A stretch of 55,227 nt of DNA from the IMG/VR virus record IMGVR_UViG_3300034073_001024, positions 1 through 55,227 of that record. One strand, 5' to 3'. Shown piece by piece: positions 25,226-31,989 of this stretch (position 1 is its first letter; every line of letters starts with the position of its first letter). Source of the DNA: a virus. Made by a program: the position numbers and the translations under genes. Below the pieces are notes generated by a model that saw only the letters and a list, made by a program, of their open reading frames with translations, ran no database searches and was not told the DNA's origin.

Positions 25226-25445
25226 TGAGCTTTAAGTGCAAAGTGAATGGTCCGCCGCTGAGATCACTAGCATCATCTGGTTCAGCTAGAAACTCAGCAA
25301 ATTGAATGGTCTTGTACCGATGCCCGCAGAATTCACATTCGCGATATCTAAGATAATCGCCACCTTCAGAGCGATATGTGCGCAGCACGCTGGTGATCAG
25401 TGCATTGCATTGCGGGCATGGACATGAGGCGCGATTGAATGGCAT
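25140..25445 (-). CDS. NrdR-like zinc-ribbon protein
   Basis: 101 aa from ATG 25445. Residues 8-45 carry two CxxC-type pairs (CPCPQCNALITSVLRTY, YRECEFCGHRYKTIQ), the zinc ribbon of NrdR-like regulators; the ATP-cone of real NrdR is absent. It likely binds nucleic acid and may control nucleotide or early genes. The last 28 residues overlap the dCTP deaminase gene and are Arg-rich, so they may be a non-essential read-out. Confidence 0.65.
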   Translation of the reverse strand: MPFNRASCPCPQCNALITSVLRTYRSEGGDYLRYRECEFCGHRYKTIQFAEFLAEPDDASDLSGGPFTLHLKLNVDSLRSRNPQRRNGRRLRSSIDQPRQP

Positions 25446-25570
25446 CAGAAGGCTAAAATAAATCTGACCCTTTCTGGGCCATCGCGTAACCGCTGCGCCC
25501 GCCAGCGGTGAGACTGCCACCTCGGGAGGAGCAGTCAGCGGGCACCCTATTGGCGCTTGCGGTAGAGGCC

Positions 25571-25630
25571 TCAGCCGACGAGGATGCCGAGCAAGTAGCC
25601 GAGCGTGAGGCCGATGATGTAGGCAGTCAT
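25571..25630 (-). CDS. Tiny membrane peptide (19 aa)
   Basis: MTAYIIGLTLGYLLGILVG: almost the whole peptide is one membrane helix with GxxxG-like spacing. It lies 9 bases after the preceding gene in the operon. Very short, so a chance frame cannot be excluded. Confidence 0.35.
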   Translation of the reverse strand: MTAYIIGLTLGYLLGILVG

Positions 25631-25639
25631 TGGTTGCGC

Positions 25640-25819
25640 TCAGGGCTGGGTTTCAAGCTCGTTGGCGATGGCTGCCAGTCTCTGACGATCCACTGGGCAA
25701 TACGAGTAAATAGCAGCAGCACGAAGGGCGGCGGCAAGGGCGGTTGTCCGTTTAGTTGCCAATTCCCGCTGGTTGTACGCAGTAAGCACAGCTTGTGTAA
25801 TGGGTGAAAGCTCAGACAT
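25640..25819 (-). CDS. Small cyanophage-type protein (59 aa)
   Basis: SELSPITQAVLTAYNQREL...AAALRAAAIYSYCP...RQRLAAIANELE. The ALRAAA...I..EL pattern is one I associate with a small cyanobacterial/cyanophage protein family of unknown function. ATG 25819 is chosen; the longer upstream frame is not protein-like. Confidence 0.6.
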   Translation of the reverse strand: MSELSPITQAVLTAYNQRELATKRTTALAAALRAAAIYSYCPVDRQRLAAIANELETQP

Positions 25820-25868
25820 AGAAGTGGAAGCGACTTGTGGGCTTGAAGGGTCCATTTCGTCGTTGAAG

Positions 25869-26111
25869 CTAGAGGAAACGCAGGTCTTTGGTAAAGGATT
25901 CAATGACAACTCTTTGGGCTCGATCGATTGCATCTTCCCAGCCCTTTTTATAGGCAAGATCAAGCAAGGTGGCAAGCTTGGAACCTTGGGCAAATTCACC
26001 CAAGGCCACTGACATTTTGATACCATCGCATCGAAACGTTGCCACTCCCGAGGGATCGTTGGGATTGTCAGATCCTTCCCACGAAAAATTGACGAGGCTT
26101 TTGTTAGACAT
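25869..26111 (-). CDS. Unknown small protein (80 aa)
   Basis: From ATG 26111: SNKSLVNFSWEGSDNPNDPS...FRCDGIKMSVALGEFAQGSKLATLL...KGWEDAIDRAQRVVIE. A mixed alpha/beta protein with no family I recognise. A TTG 30 bases upstream would give a longer form, but that stretch contains a possible promoter (TTGACT, 17 nt, TTTTCT). AT-richer than its neighbours. Confidence 0.6.
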   Translation of the reverse strand: MSNKSLVNFSWEGSDNPNDPSGVATFRCDGIKMSVALGEFAQGSKLATLLDLAYKKGWEDAIDRAQRVVIESFTKDLRFL

Positions 26112-26207
26112 CAGAAAAACAGTCTTGAGATAATCAGTCAAGCGGTTCTTGTAATGCGTTGAAAGTCAGTATCTAAAGAAAGCCATGATTAGGGGAGGCG
26201 ATTACTC

Positions 26208-26426
26208 CTATGGATGTAGGCATTTTTCAATCGCATCGTCAATCGCGGATGAGTCGGTAACGGCGTCATCGAATTTGCCCCATACAGCCCAGCGAAAGGC
26301 GTCGTAAGACTTTTTGTCAGGGTTGTAAGTTATGGAAAAGACTTCGCAAGAGGCATTAGTCATACCCTGCGCTGTCATTAGAGCGTTGAACTCGCTCGTT
26401 GCACTTCGGTGGATGATTTGCTTCAT
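26208..26426 (-). CDS. Unknown small protein (72 aa)
   Basis: KQIIHRSATSEFNALMTAQG...ASCEVFSITYNPDKKSYDAF...DSSAIDDAIEKCLHP. A compact alpha/beta protein in the early operon. No known motif. Confidence 0.6.
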   Translation of the reverse strand: MKQIIHRSATSEFNALMTAQGMTNASCEVFSITYNPDKKSYDAFRWAVWGKFDDAVTDSSAIDDAIEKCLHP

Positions 26427-26445
26427 GGGTGATTAGAGGTAATGA

Positions 26446-26583
26446 CTACTTGCCCCATCGGGCGAGGACGGCGCGGGCGCGTAGACATAGCTCATCTTCG
26501 TCTGGAACCTTGACCCAGTTGGCATAGCCTTCGTTCTCAAGGGCTGCCAGAAGTTCAGCGCACAGTTGTTTGTAGTTGGCCAT
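26446..26583 (-). CDS. Small acidic protein (45 aa)
   Basis: ANYKQLCAELLAALENEGYA...DELCLRARAVLARWGK. The C(A)ELLxALE...LxxRARAxLA pattern is a frequent small protein in cyanophage early regions. Function unknown. Confidence 0.6.
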   Translation of the reverse strand: MANYKQLCAELLAALENEGYANWVKVPDEDELCLRARAVLARWGK

Positions 26584-26601
26584 GGTGGTTAGTGTGTAGA
26601 G

Positions 26602-26829
26602 TTACTGCCGCTCAGCGACCATCAGCAGCCGCCGCATATACCAATCAGCCTTAGCTAGATCTTCTGCGCGGTTGCCTTTGTGCTCAGCGCGCCATAGATA
26701 TTTGATGACGTTGCCTTTGCAATAGGCAATGAAACCATCATCACCAAGTGCAGCATGGATTGCATTGATGCACTCAATGCCGCCTCGTTTGTAATGTGGC
26801 GGGTGGTTTACGTTGTCCGGTGCAGTCAT
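26602..26829 (-). CDS. DUF3310 protein
   Basis: 75 aa: VNHPPHYKRGGIECINAIHA...GFIAYCKGNVIKYLWRAEHK...DLAKADWYMRRLL. This is the full DUF3310 signature (HPxHY, IE, F..GNxxKYxxR). It is common in phage early regions; role unknown, once linked to nucleotide kinases by gene fusion. Confidence 0.85.
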   Translation of the reverse strand: MTAPDNVNHPPHYKRGGIECINAIHAALGDDGFIAYCKGNVIKYLWRAEHKGNRAEDLAKADWYMRRLLMVAERQ

Positions 26830-27116
26830 TCAACCCAGCTCCATTGGTGGCGGTTACAAATGCGCCAGATTTGTTTGATGCTCATGCCGTAATGCTTGGC
26901 GAGTTGTGGATATGTACTGCCAGCTGCACGCATTGCACGCATCCGGCGCACATCATCCGGTGTCAGCACTGCAGCGGGGTTGCTTTCACCACGCTTGAAC
27001 TGGCCGGTGGTTGGTGCAGCAAGAGATCGCCGCGCAAAGCACAGCAGCTGGTGATCAGCTGGAACATGCTTCGCCAGCTCCGCTGCAAGTTCCATCGCTA
27101 GCGCATGATGATTCAT
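26826..27116 (-). CDS. HTH DNA-binding protein
   Basis: 96 aa from ATG 27116. The C-terminal half (LTPDDVRRMRAMRAAGSTYP, QLAKHYGMSIKQIWRICNRH) is a helix-turn-helix like those attached to HNH homing nucleases, preceded by a KRGESNPAAV linker. No nuclease domain is present, so it may be a stand-alone regulator or a remnant. Its end overlaps the DUF3310 start (ATGA). Confidence 0.65.
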   Translation of the reverse strand: MNHHALAMELAAELAKHVPADHQLLCFARRSLAAPTTGQFKRGESNPAAVLTPDDVRRMRAMRAAGSTYPQLAKHYGMSIKQIWRICNRHQWSWVE

Positions 27117-27237
27117 AGAGCCCGGTATAAGTCGCGTGCAGTGGATGGTTGGGATCATTCCGGCCGTCTTGTTCATACAGCCGGTCAAGCTCGTCCTGAC
27201 GTGCTTGCTGTTCAATCGGGTTGCAGTCCTTGTTCAT
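27055..27237 (-). CDS. Unknown small acidic protein (60 aa)
   Basis: NKDCNPIEQQARQDELDRLY...DGRNDPNHPLHATYTGLYES. Acidic helical start and a DGR...HP.H..YTGL motif that I associate with cyanophage proteins. It overlaps the following HTH gene by 62 bases and the preceding gene by 26, so one of these starts may be wrong. Confidence 0.55.
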   Translation of the reverse strand: MNKDCNPIEQQARQDELDRLYEQDGRNDPNHPLHATYTGLYESSCASDGTCSGAGEACSS

Positions 27238-27370
27238 CGGTCAATTTCAGTAGTTGAAGGATGTGCGCGGCAAATGCCGCATGGGTCATTACTGCATGGG
27301 TGCCGGGAGGACGCCCGTAGGACGCCTCCCACCACTCTTTGAATGCATCTTCAAGAGCGGCTTGGTTCAT
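27212..27370 (-). CDS. Unknown small protein (52 aa)
   Basis: NQAALEDAFKEWWEASYGRP...THAVMTHAAFAAHILQLLKL. The ALExAFxxW..SYG.PP....V.T..AF pattern recurs in cyanophages. Its ATG overlaps the SSB stop (TGATGA), showing translational coupling. Confidence 0.65.
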   Translation of the reverse strand: MNQAALEDAFKEWWEASYGRPPGTHAVMTHAAFAAHILQLLKLTDEQGLQPD

Positions 27371-27774
27371 CAGAAGGGGATGTCTTCGTCGGCAGGGGTA
27401 GCGGCTGCGCCACCACTAGCGGGCGGGCGCGCAGTTGACGGCGCAGAGTTATCAGATTTGCTGCCAAGCAGTTGCAATCGCTCAACTTTTACGACGGGCT
27501 TGCTGCGTTTTTCTCCAGTGTTTCGATCAGTCCATTGCTCAATCGTCATTCGACCAACCACGCCAATCAGCGCGCCTTTGCGCACATAGTCGGCGGCCAC
27601 CTGAGCTTGCTTGCCCCAGACCTCCAGGTTGAACCAGTCGGGGTCTTCGTCGCGATTACTAGTGGCTTTGTTTACCGCAATGGTGAGGTTGGCCACCATG
27701 CTTCCGGATTCGAAGTAGCGCACCTCGGGATCGCGGCCGGCACGGCCGACGAGGGTGATGCAGTTGATGCTCAT
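27370..27774 (-). CDS. ssb: Single-stranded DNA-binding protein
   Basis: 134 aa. OB-fold start INCITLVGRAGRDPEVRYFE, core LTIAVNK...DWFNLEVWGKQAQVAADYV and GRMTIEQWTDRNTGEKRS, then a Ser/Pro/Ala linker and the acidic tip DEDIPF. This is a complete bacterial-type SSB. The tip would recruit host and phage replication/recombination proteins. It shares the operon with the Bet-type annealase and exonuclease. Confidence 0.93.
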   Translation of the reverse strand: MSINCITLVGRAGRDPEVRYFESGSMVANLTIAVNKATSNRDEDPDWFNLEVWGKQAQVAADYVRKGALIGVVGRMTIEQWTDRNTGEKRSKPVVKVERLQLLGSKSDNSAPSTARPPASGGAAATPADEDIPF

Positions 27775-27778
27775 CAGT

Positions 27779-27991
27779 TCAAGGATTCAGTGGAATGATG
27801 CCGTGCGTCTGCTCAAAAGCAAGCACAGCGGATAGTGCATACCGCACACGCTTTTCACCAGCTGGTGTTGCAATGCGCGGTAGCTCATAATGCGGAGGAC
27901 CGTTCCCCCGCGAACGCTGGGATTTGATCGTGGATGGCTTGAGGCCCCAGCGCGCTGCAAGCTGTTCGGTGGTGAGATACGGTTCAGTCAT
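27779..27991 (-). CDS. Excisionase/MerR-like HTH protein
   Basis: 70 aa from ATG 27991. LTTEQLAARWGLKPSTIKSQ is a winged-helix HTH_17 motif, followed by a wing-like PRIATPAGEKRVRYALSAVL. This family includes excisionases and small regulators. With no integrase, a regulatory role is more likely. Confidence 0.7.
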   Translation of the reverse strand: MTEPYLTTEQLAARWGLKPSTIKSQRSRGNGPPHYELPRIATPAGEKRVRYALSAVLAFEQTHGIIPLNP

Positions 27992-28778
27992 CAGCAAATG
28001 GATCCTCCTCCGGCACTTCAGGATGCAGTGTTGCTTCGCGTTCCATCGCAAGCGTGCTCAGCTCGTCATATTGCTCAGGGCTGAGCTGCGACTGCCGCGC
28101 CCGCATCCGTTCGTTCACTTCCGCCAGCTTCTCCAGTGTGTCCGCCTTGGCGATAGCAGCCTTGCCGGCTTGGAACAGCTTGGCATCACCGGCCGGTTGG
28201 GCGGGCAATGCAGCGGGTGCAGGTGGCTGAGTGGTGACAGTGACGGGTTCTACCGTCTCGGATTGCTCCATCTCGTCGGTGGTGTAAACACCGCTGAGAT
28301 CAGCAGGGAACGCCTTACGTAGCGCCAATGCCTCGGAGCATTTGGCGATCATTGCGGCACCCATCTTGTTCCACAAGCCTTGACCGGCGTTGTAGTCAGC
28401 AAACCGCGCCACACCAACGAACGGGCGTGATGCACCACGGCGGTAGATGATGGTCTTGGCAGCTGCAGGTGGCTTGGAATCAAGCCATACATCACGCCAT
28501 TCGCCATCAGCGCCGCACCAGAATGTTTCGGAGCCATCAAGCTGGCCGGTGCGTTCAGCGATGCTGCGCAGGCCGTCGATGCCGGCTTGGATGGTCATCT
28601 TGCCGCCGTTGCCGCCGCGCTTGATGGCATAGATCTGTTTCGAGAACGGATCCAGCCCAGTGCGTTGGCACGCATAGGCAAACAGTCGCAGTTCATCCTG
28701 ACTGCAGCCCGGCGCAATGGTGCTGCTGATCAGTTGCGTTTGTTCTGGTGTCCAGTGGGTTAAAGCGGAGGAGGTCAT
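27984..28778 (-). CDS. bet: Bet/RecT-family single-strand annealing protein
   Basis: 264 aa. Core motifs of phage Bet proteins: ELRLFAYACQRTGLDPFSKQ, IYAIKRGG, MTIQAGIDGLRSIAERTGQL, and later GAAMIAKCSEALALRKAFPA with DLSGVYTTDEM. It anneals complementary strands during recombination and concatemer formation. The C-terminal third is a Pro/Ala linker and an acidic helix. Directly downstream of its exonuclease partner (stop and start adjacent). Confidence 0.93.
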   Translation of the reverse strand: MTSSALTHWTPEQTQLISSTIAPGCSQDELRLFAYACQRTGLDPFSKQIYAIKRGGNGGKMTIQAGIDGLRSIAERTGQLDGSETFWCGADGEWRDVWLDSKPPAAAKTIIYRRGASRPFVGVARFADYNAGQGLWNKMGAAMIAKCSEALALRKAFPADLSGVYTTDEMEQSETVEPVTVTTQPPAPAALPAQPAGDAKLFQAGKAAIAKADTLEKLAEVNERMRARQSQLSPEQYDELSTLAMEREATLHPEVPEEDPFADD

Positions 28779-29573
28779 TTAGAAATCATCAGAGGTGAGA
28801 ACAGTGGAATTAGGGTTGAGCGCCCACTTCGGCAGGCTCAGCGTTTGCACGTCATCGCCATAGCCTGGCCACTCATTTGTGGCGCGGCAATCGGCGATCA
28901 CGCGCATATCACGCTGCCGCAGTTCATTGCCAAGCTGCAGCGCTTCGGCGTCAAGTTCATACACCGCAACCGGATGCGGGTATGCCTTCTCAACCGCAAT
29001 GAAAAAGAACCGCTCAGCGCCAAGGCCGCTCAGGTAGTGGGACGCCTGCACATGATAGCGGAAGGTTGCCACCGATTTGGCGAAGCCACGCGGTGATGCG
29101 TCGGTGGTGGTTTTGAGATCCACCACGGCGCTGCCATTGAGCCAGTCCGGCCGGCACTTGCAGCGCAGGCCGGTATCAAGATCATCCCACCAGAAGGACT
29201 GCTCAGCTTGCCCGTGGCGCAGCAGTTCCGCTGCTGCTTGGTGGCTGCGTACAGCGCCGGCCATTGCCAGCGCCAGCTCCATGTCGCTGCCGGTGACAGC
29301 TTCAATGCCAGCAGCAGCCATCTCGGCGGCTTGCTCCTTGCCGGCCTTGGTGTTACGCGGTGCGCAGATGCCATAGCGCTTGCTCAACTCATCGGGCTCC
29401 AGCACGGCGCAATGCACCAGTGAGCCCAGCCTCATCACAGCAGTCGGCTCCGGCCGCTGCCGCTGTGGATCCAGGAAGCGGCTCCAGTAGTGGTATGGGC
29501 TCTGCGCGACGGCGTGGAGGTGGCTAGCGCTGATCGCCGGATCAGCGTGATACTGCTCGTTGGTGATGGTCAT
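28779..29573 (-). CDS. PDDEXK exonuclease (RecE/RecB-like)
   Basis: 264 aa from ATG 29573, preceded by a GAAAG site. TITNEQYHADPAISASHLHA and the motif RLGSLVHCAVLEPDEL identify the phage exodeoxyribonuclease VIII-like family. The catalytic core is CRPDWLNGSAVVDLKTTTD (D...D-x-K) with a helix YHVQASHYLSGL (QxxxY). It makes 3' single strands for the annealase. Confidence 0.9.
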   Translation of the reverse strand: MTITNEQYHADPAISASHLHAVAQSPYHYWSRFLDPQRQRPEPTAVMRLGSLVHCAVLEPDELSKRYGICAPRNTKAGKEQAAEMAAAGIEAVTGSDMELALAMAGAVRSHQAAAELLRHGQAEQSFWWDDLDTGLRCKCRPDWLNGSAVVDLKTTTDASPRGFAKSVATFRYHVQASHYLSGLGAERFFFIAVEKAYPHPVAVYELDAEALQLGNELRQRDMRVIADCRATNEWPGYGDDVQTLSLPKWALNPNSTVLTSDDF

Positions 29574-29776
29574 TCTTTCGGGCTCCATTCGTCGCACCAG
29601 TCAGTTGAGGCAACACTGGGCCAGTGGCTGCGATCCTCTCCAGTGGGTTGAGGTGGATGACAGTGGCACTCGTGGCGAGAAATTTCTCTTGCGAAATATG
29701 ATTGCTCAAAAGACTTGCGCAGCACGTGGTATCGACAGTTGCCGCACTGCTGTTCGTCAAGCGGGGGGTAGGTCAT
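29570..29776 (-). CDS. Small Cys-rich zinc-binding protein
   Basis: 68 aa: CGNCRYHV...HECHCHPPQP...WPSVASTDWCDEW. CxxC and a later C..W/P pattern fit a small zinc knuckle found in many phages. The ATG of the exonuclease overlaps its stop (ATGA-type). Confidence 0.7.
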   Translation of the reverse strand: MTYPPLDEQQCGNCRYHVLRKSFEQSYFAREISRHECHCHPPQPTGEDRSHWPSVASTDWCDEWSPKE

Positions 29777-29963
29777 CGGTCCAATCAGGGGTAAGCGTGG
29801 GTGAGCTGATCAGCCAGCCGGGCATCAGCTCCATTGCGGCGCGGATCGCCGCTGCCGGTGACACCGCCACCAGCTGCAGCGTGCGTGGTTGCTTGCCGTG
29901 CTGGTAGGCGGTGATGGTGTAATGGCTCACCGGTGATGCAGCGTCGTCTGTGGCCCGAAGCAC
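29757..29963 (-). CDS. Unknown small protein (68 aa)
   Basis: SHYTITAYQHGKQPRTLQLV...VSPAAAIRAAMELMPGW. A short alpha/beta protein with an AIRAAxELxPG motif that recurs in phage small proteins. Overlaps the next gene by 20 bases. Confidence 0.6.
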   Translation of the reverse strand: MLRATDDAASPVSHYTITAYQHGKQPRTLQLVAVSPAAAIRAAMELMPGWLISSPTLTPDWTDDLPPA

Positions 29964-30106
29964 TGCTCCAGCTGCGGGAACGCCTCCAGCAGCTTGCGGC
30001 GGTTATCGGGATCAGCCACCAGGCCAGCCTCTGCCAGCTTGGCCATGAAGCCACCGCCGTGGCGGATGGCGGTTTGGAGCGTTTGGAAGGTTTCGTTAGG
30101 GGTCAT
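29927..30106 (-). CDS. Unknown small protein (59 aa)
   Basis: TPNETFQTLQTAIRHGGGFM...KLAEAGLVADPDNRRKLLEA...FPQLEQCFGP. Helical, with the AIxxGxxFxxKLxxAGLxxDPxN pattern I associate with cyanophage early proteins. Its start overlaps the preceding stop (ATGA). Confidence 0.65.
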   Translation of the reverse strand: MTPNETFQTLQTAIRHGGGFMAKLAEAGLVADPDNRRKLLEAFPQLEQCFGPQTTLHHR

Positions 30107-30231
30107 TTCCGCACCACCTGCTGCGTGCCGCTATGGGTGGGCTTGTGGTGTGCGCCGGAATCGACGCCGATCATGGCGAATACTGCCGCTGCAATCAGCA
30201 GGCAGATCGCATTGTTGATGCGGTTGAGCAT
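30103..30231 (-). CDS. Small membrane or secreted peptide (42 aa)
   Basis: LNRINNAICLLIAAAVFAMI is a membrane helix or uncleaved signal, followed by GVDSGAHHKPTHSGTQQVVR. Stop and next start overlap (ATGA). Function unknown. Confidence 0.6.
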   Translation of the reverse strand: MLNRINNAICLLIAAAVFAMIGVDSGAHHKPTHSGTQQVVRK

Positions 30232-30260
30232 GGCTCCGTGGTTGGGATTACTGCCGGCAT

Positions 30261-30292
30261 TTGGTGCGGCTGCCGGTGGGCCGCGTGGATCA
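30261..30292 (-). repeat. Post-stop hairpin element, copy A
   Basis: Minus strand reads TGA, TCCAC, then GCGGC and, after a 9-base loop, GCCGCACC. It directly follows the stop of the 30290-30595 gene. It belongs with copies at 33391, 34151 and 40208. Confidence 0.7.
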
Positions 30293-30595
30293 CGCCAGGC
30301 GTGCAGCCAGTGCCACCAGCTGTGCCTTCACAGCCTTACGCGGTGCGCTTGCCATAGCGCGCAGCTCCTTGCACGTGAGCTGTTCCAGCTCGCTGGCCAG
30401 ATCAAACAGCGGATGGACAGCAGGCGCCGGCATCTTCGGGCGTGGTGCCAGCACAGCAGTCACGTCATCATTCAGGCGGTGCAGCTGCTCGCCGCACCAG
30501 TAGCCAGCGGCATAGACCGCAGCGATGACAGCAGCAACCTGGCGGGCATAGCGCTCGATGTACGGCGCCCAGTCGGTGGTGATAACAGTGGTCAT
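30290..30595 (-). CDS. Small membrane-associated protein (101 aa)
   Basis: Starts TTVITTDWAPYIERYARQVA, then AVIAAVYAAGYWCGEQLHRL (membrane-like helix) and LNDDVTAVLAPRPKMPAPA. The AGxxxGxxLHxLND motif is one I associate with cyanobacteria and their phages. The C-terminal half is a basic helix (KELRAMASAPRKAVKAQLVA). First gene after promoter 30634-30662. Confidence 0.65.
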   Translation of the reverse strand: MTTVITTDWAPYIERYARQVAAVIAAVYAAGYWCGEQLHRLNDDVTAVLAPRPKMPAPAVHPLFDLASELEQLTCKELRAMASAPRKAVKAQLVALAARLA

Positions 30596-30633
30596 GGTTC
30601 CTTGCCGGGGTGAGGGATGGCCGGCTTGCGTTG

Positions 30634-30662
30634 ATGGTAGCACCCTAAGCGGCGGTGTGCAA
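30634..30662 (-). promoter_or_regulatory. Early sigma70-type promoter
   Basis: On the minus strand TTGCAC and TACCAT are separated by 17 bases, and the spacer contains CTTAGGGTG. The promoter at 40632-40660 shares both boxes and the spacer motif (CCTAGGGTG). It drives the gene starting at 30595. Confidence 0.7.
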
Positions 30663-30665
30663 CCT

Positions 30666-31010
30666 CTAGTAGGAGATGAACACCCGAGCAATCCCGTCAA
30701 GCGGAACACCCAGGCGGTGAGCAGCGCCAGCGCTGAGATCCAGCGAGTTGCAATCGCAGCGGTCCAATACCGGCACCGTGAGCACACGCCCTTGGTGGCT
30801 GACGCGCACCGGCGTGCCGCAGGGGAGGTACCGATGCGCTGCGGATACGCCCCAGTGCTGGTATGTCTGGCCGCAATAGGTGGTGCGGCCGTGGTACCAG
30901 CTGTCGTACACCGTGGCCGTCACGTGCCGCCCGTGCGCGTGCACCGGCAGCGGCAGTAGCAGCATTGCAGCCAGCATTCGGCGGATCAGACCGCGTGGGT
31001 TTGTAGTCAT
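30666..31010 (-). CDS. RlpA-like secreted double-psi beta-barrel protein
   Basis: 114 aa from ATG 31010. A signal peptide (RRMLAAMLLLPLPVHAHG) precedes a DPBB domain: TYCGQTYQHWGVSAAHRYLP, CGTPVRVSHQGRVLTVPVLD, RCDCNSLDLSAGAAHRLGV. RlpA proteins are peptidoglycan transglycosylases at septa; the core Asp (VLDRCDC) is present, and a Cys pair may form a disulfide. An early, secreted wall-active protein in a phage is unusual. It ends a coupled micro-operon with a membrane peptide and a GYG-repeat protein. Confidence 0.75.
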   Translation of the reverse strand: MTTNPRGLIRRMLAAMLLLPLPVHAHGRHVTATVYDSWYHGRTTYCGQTYQHWGVSAAHRYLPCGTPVRVSHQGRVLTVPVLDRCDCNSLDLSAGAAHRLGVPLDGIARVFISY

Positions 31011-31021
31011 GAGTTCAGTGC

Positions 31022-31108
31022 CTACTTGTGAGCAAAAGAAGCTACGGTCATGCCAAATAGGCAGCCGATGACAAAAGACATTCCGAGTAATTGAACAGGA
31101 ACCATCAT
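31022..31108 (-). CDS. Tiny membrane peptide (28 aa)
   Basis: MMVPVQLLGMSFVIGCLFGM then TVASFAHK: a single membrane helix. A strong ribosome binding site (GGAGG) lies 5 bases upstream, and its ATG overlaps the stop of the GYG-repeat gene (ATGA). These two features make a real gene likely despite the size. Confidence 0.65.
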   Translation of the reverse strand: MMVPVQLLGMSFVIGCLFGMTVASFAHK

Positions 31109-31302
31109 TCACGCCTCCTGCTGCGGTTTGGTGAGCAAGTGCCATAGCCATATCCATTGCCATATCCATCGCCATAGCCATCGCCATCGCCATCGCCATT
31201 GCCATCGCCATAGCCATCGCCATAGCCATTGCCATATCCATCGCCATAGCCATAGCCATAGCCATCGCCATAGCCATCGCCCACTGGCATCATGATATTC
31301 AT
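31105..31302 (-). CDS. Gly-Tyr/Asp/Asn dipeptide repeat protein
   Basis: 65 aa. After NIMMPV the chain is about 23 consecutive G-x dipeptides with x = Tyr, Asp or Asn, then TCSPNRSRRRE. Start and stop each overlap neighbours as ATGA, the strongest evidence that this frame is the coding one. It could be a flexible, aromatic, acidic linker or a weak Ca2+ binder. I know of no family. It lies between a DUF6948-like gene and a membrane peptide/RlpA pair, hinting at an envelope role. Confidence 0.65.
   Translation of the reverse strand: MNIMMPVGDGYGDGYGYGYGDGYGNGYGDGYGDGNGDGDGDGYGDGYGNGYGYGTCSPNRSRRRE
31141..31280. repeat. Hexanucleotide microsatellite (GCCATA/GCCATC)
   Basis: About 23 units of six bases with sequence GCCAT(A/C/T) or TCCAT(C/T) on the plus strand. 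On the minus strand each unit encodes Gly plus Tyr, Asp or Asn. Copy changes keep the frame, so length variation between isolates is expected. Confidence 0.9.
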
Positions 31303-31604
31303 TTCAGCCCCCAGTTATCAGAGACTGGTACGCAAAAAATCTCTGCTCCGGCAGGCATGTCCACATCTGCAATAGGACGCAGATCTGCTTTCTCTGTTTC
31401 GATCATTTTGGCGAAACCAATAGATTCCCATTTGAACACATGTACGGCGCGGGATAGCTTGATTCGTCCATCTTCCCTGGTAACATCACCAGCAAAGATC
31501 CAGCCGCGATCAACTACCACTACGGCGCGGTTGCCTGTAGGAACGGAATCAGCGCGGACGTAAGTAACGCCGTTGATTTGAATTTGAGAGGCAGAAGTTC
31601 CCAT
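31299..31604 (-). CDS. DUF6948-like small phage protein
   Basis: 101 aa: VRADSVPTGNRAVVVVDRGW, IFAGDVTREDGRIKLSRAVH, VFKWESIGFAKMIETEKADL, AEIFCVPVSDNWGL. A beta-sandwich-like pattern ending in a GFAxM...IxVPV motif matches a small phage family. Function unknown. Its stop overlaps the GYG-repeat start (AAATGA). Confidence 0.6.
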   Translation of the reverse strand: MGTSASQIQINGVTYVRADSVPTGNRAVVVVDRGWIFAGDVTREDGRIKLSRAVHVFKWESIGFAKMIETEKADLRPIADVDMPAGAEIFCVPVSDNWGLK

Positions 31605-31648
31605 GGTTAAGGAATGAAGAAATGCAAGGCATGGTTAGCGACTCAGCC

Positions 31649-31756
31649 TTAATCGTCGAAGCTGCGCCGTCTTTTATGGTCGGAGCGAGGCCAAGTAGCA
31701 GCGCACATCCACCAGCCGATTAAAAAGCCAGCTGCAAAAGACGGGGACCAATTCAT
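31649..31756 (-). CDS. Small membrane peptide (35 aa)
   Basis: NWSPSFAAGFLIGWWMCAAT is a membrane helix, followed by a basic end (WPRSDHKRRRSFDD), so the C-terminus is likely cytoplasmic. One of several tiny membrane proteins in the early region. Confidence 0.55.
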   Translation of the reverse strand: MNWSPSFAAGFLIGWWMCAATWPRSDHKRRRSFDD

Positions 31757-31770
31757 TGCAGTGGTGAGGC

Positions 31771-31989
31771 TTATGGTCCAGTAATGCGGGGTGGTGGGAA
31801 TTGAGGCTTATCAGTGCGGCACCGAAACTTCCGCGGCGGTTCATCAAGCGGCCAATCAGCATCGCTGATGCTGGTCCGACGCGGCCGCAGAAACAGTGCA
31901 TCGAGGGTGCCCCGCAGCCACATGCCGAACGTGATCCCTAACGACAGGCCCCACGCCAGGCTGGCCGGGTCAAGGCGAGGGTCGCTCAT
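31771..31989 (-). CDS. Small membrane protein (72 aa)
   Basis: DPASLAWGLSLGITFGMWLR forms a membrane helix (GxxxGxxxG spacing), followed by a basic tail (LRPRRTSISDADWPLDEPPR). Start overlaps the upstream stop (ATGA). Confidence 0.6.
   Translation of the reverse strand: MSDPRLDPASLAWGLSLGITFGMWLRGTLDALFLRPRRTSISDADWPLDEPPRKFRCRTDKPQFPPPRITGP

Noticed and set aside
25508-25807. Plus-strand frame of 99 codons
   Set aside because: Antisense to the coupled small gene at 25640-25819; sequence not protein-like.
29933-30613. 226-codon plus-strand frame
   Set aside because: Antisense to at least three coupled small genes with recognisable patterns; composition is that of a shadow frame.
30666-31277. 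Long frame starting with an alternating Met-Ala repeat upstream of the RlpA-like domain
   Set aside because: It is the out-of-frame reading of the hexanucleotide repeat. The signal peptide starts at ATG 31010, and the GYG frame has ATGA coupling on both sides.
31141-31280. CRISPR-like array
   Set aside because: Six-base units without spacers; a microsatellite.
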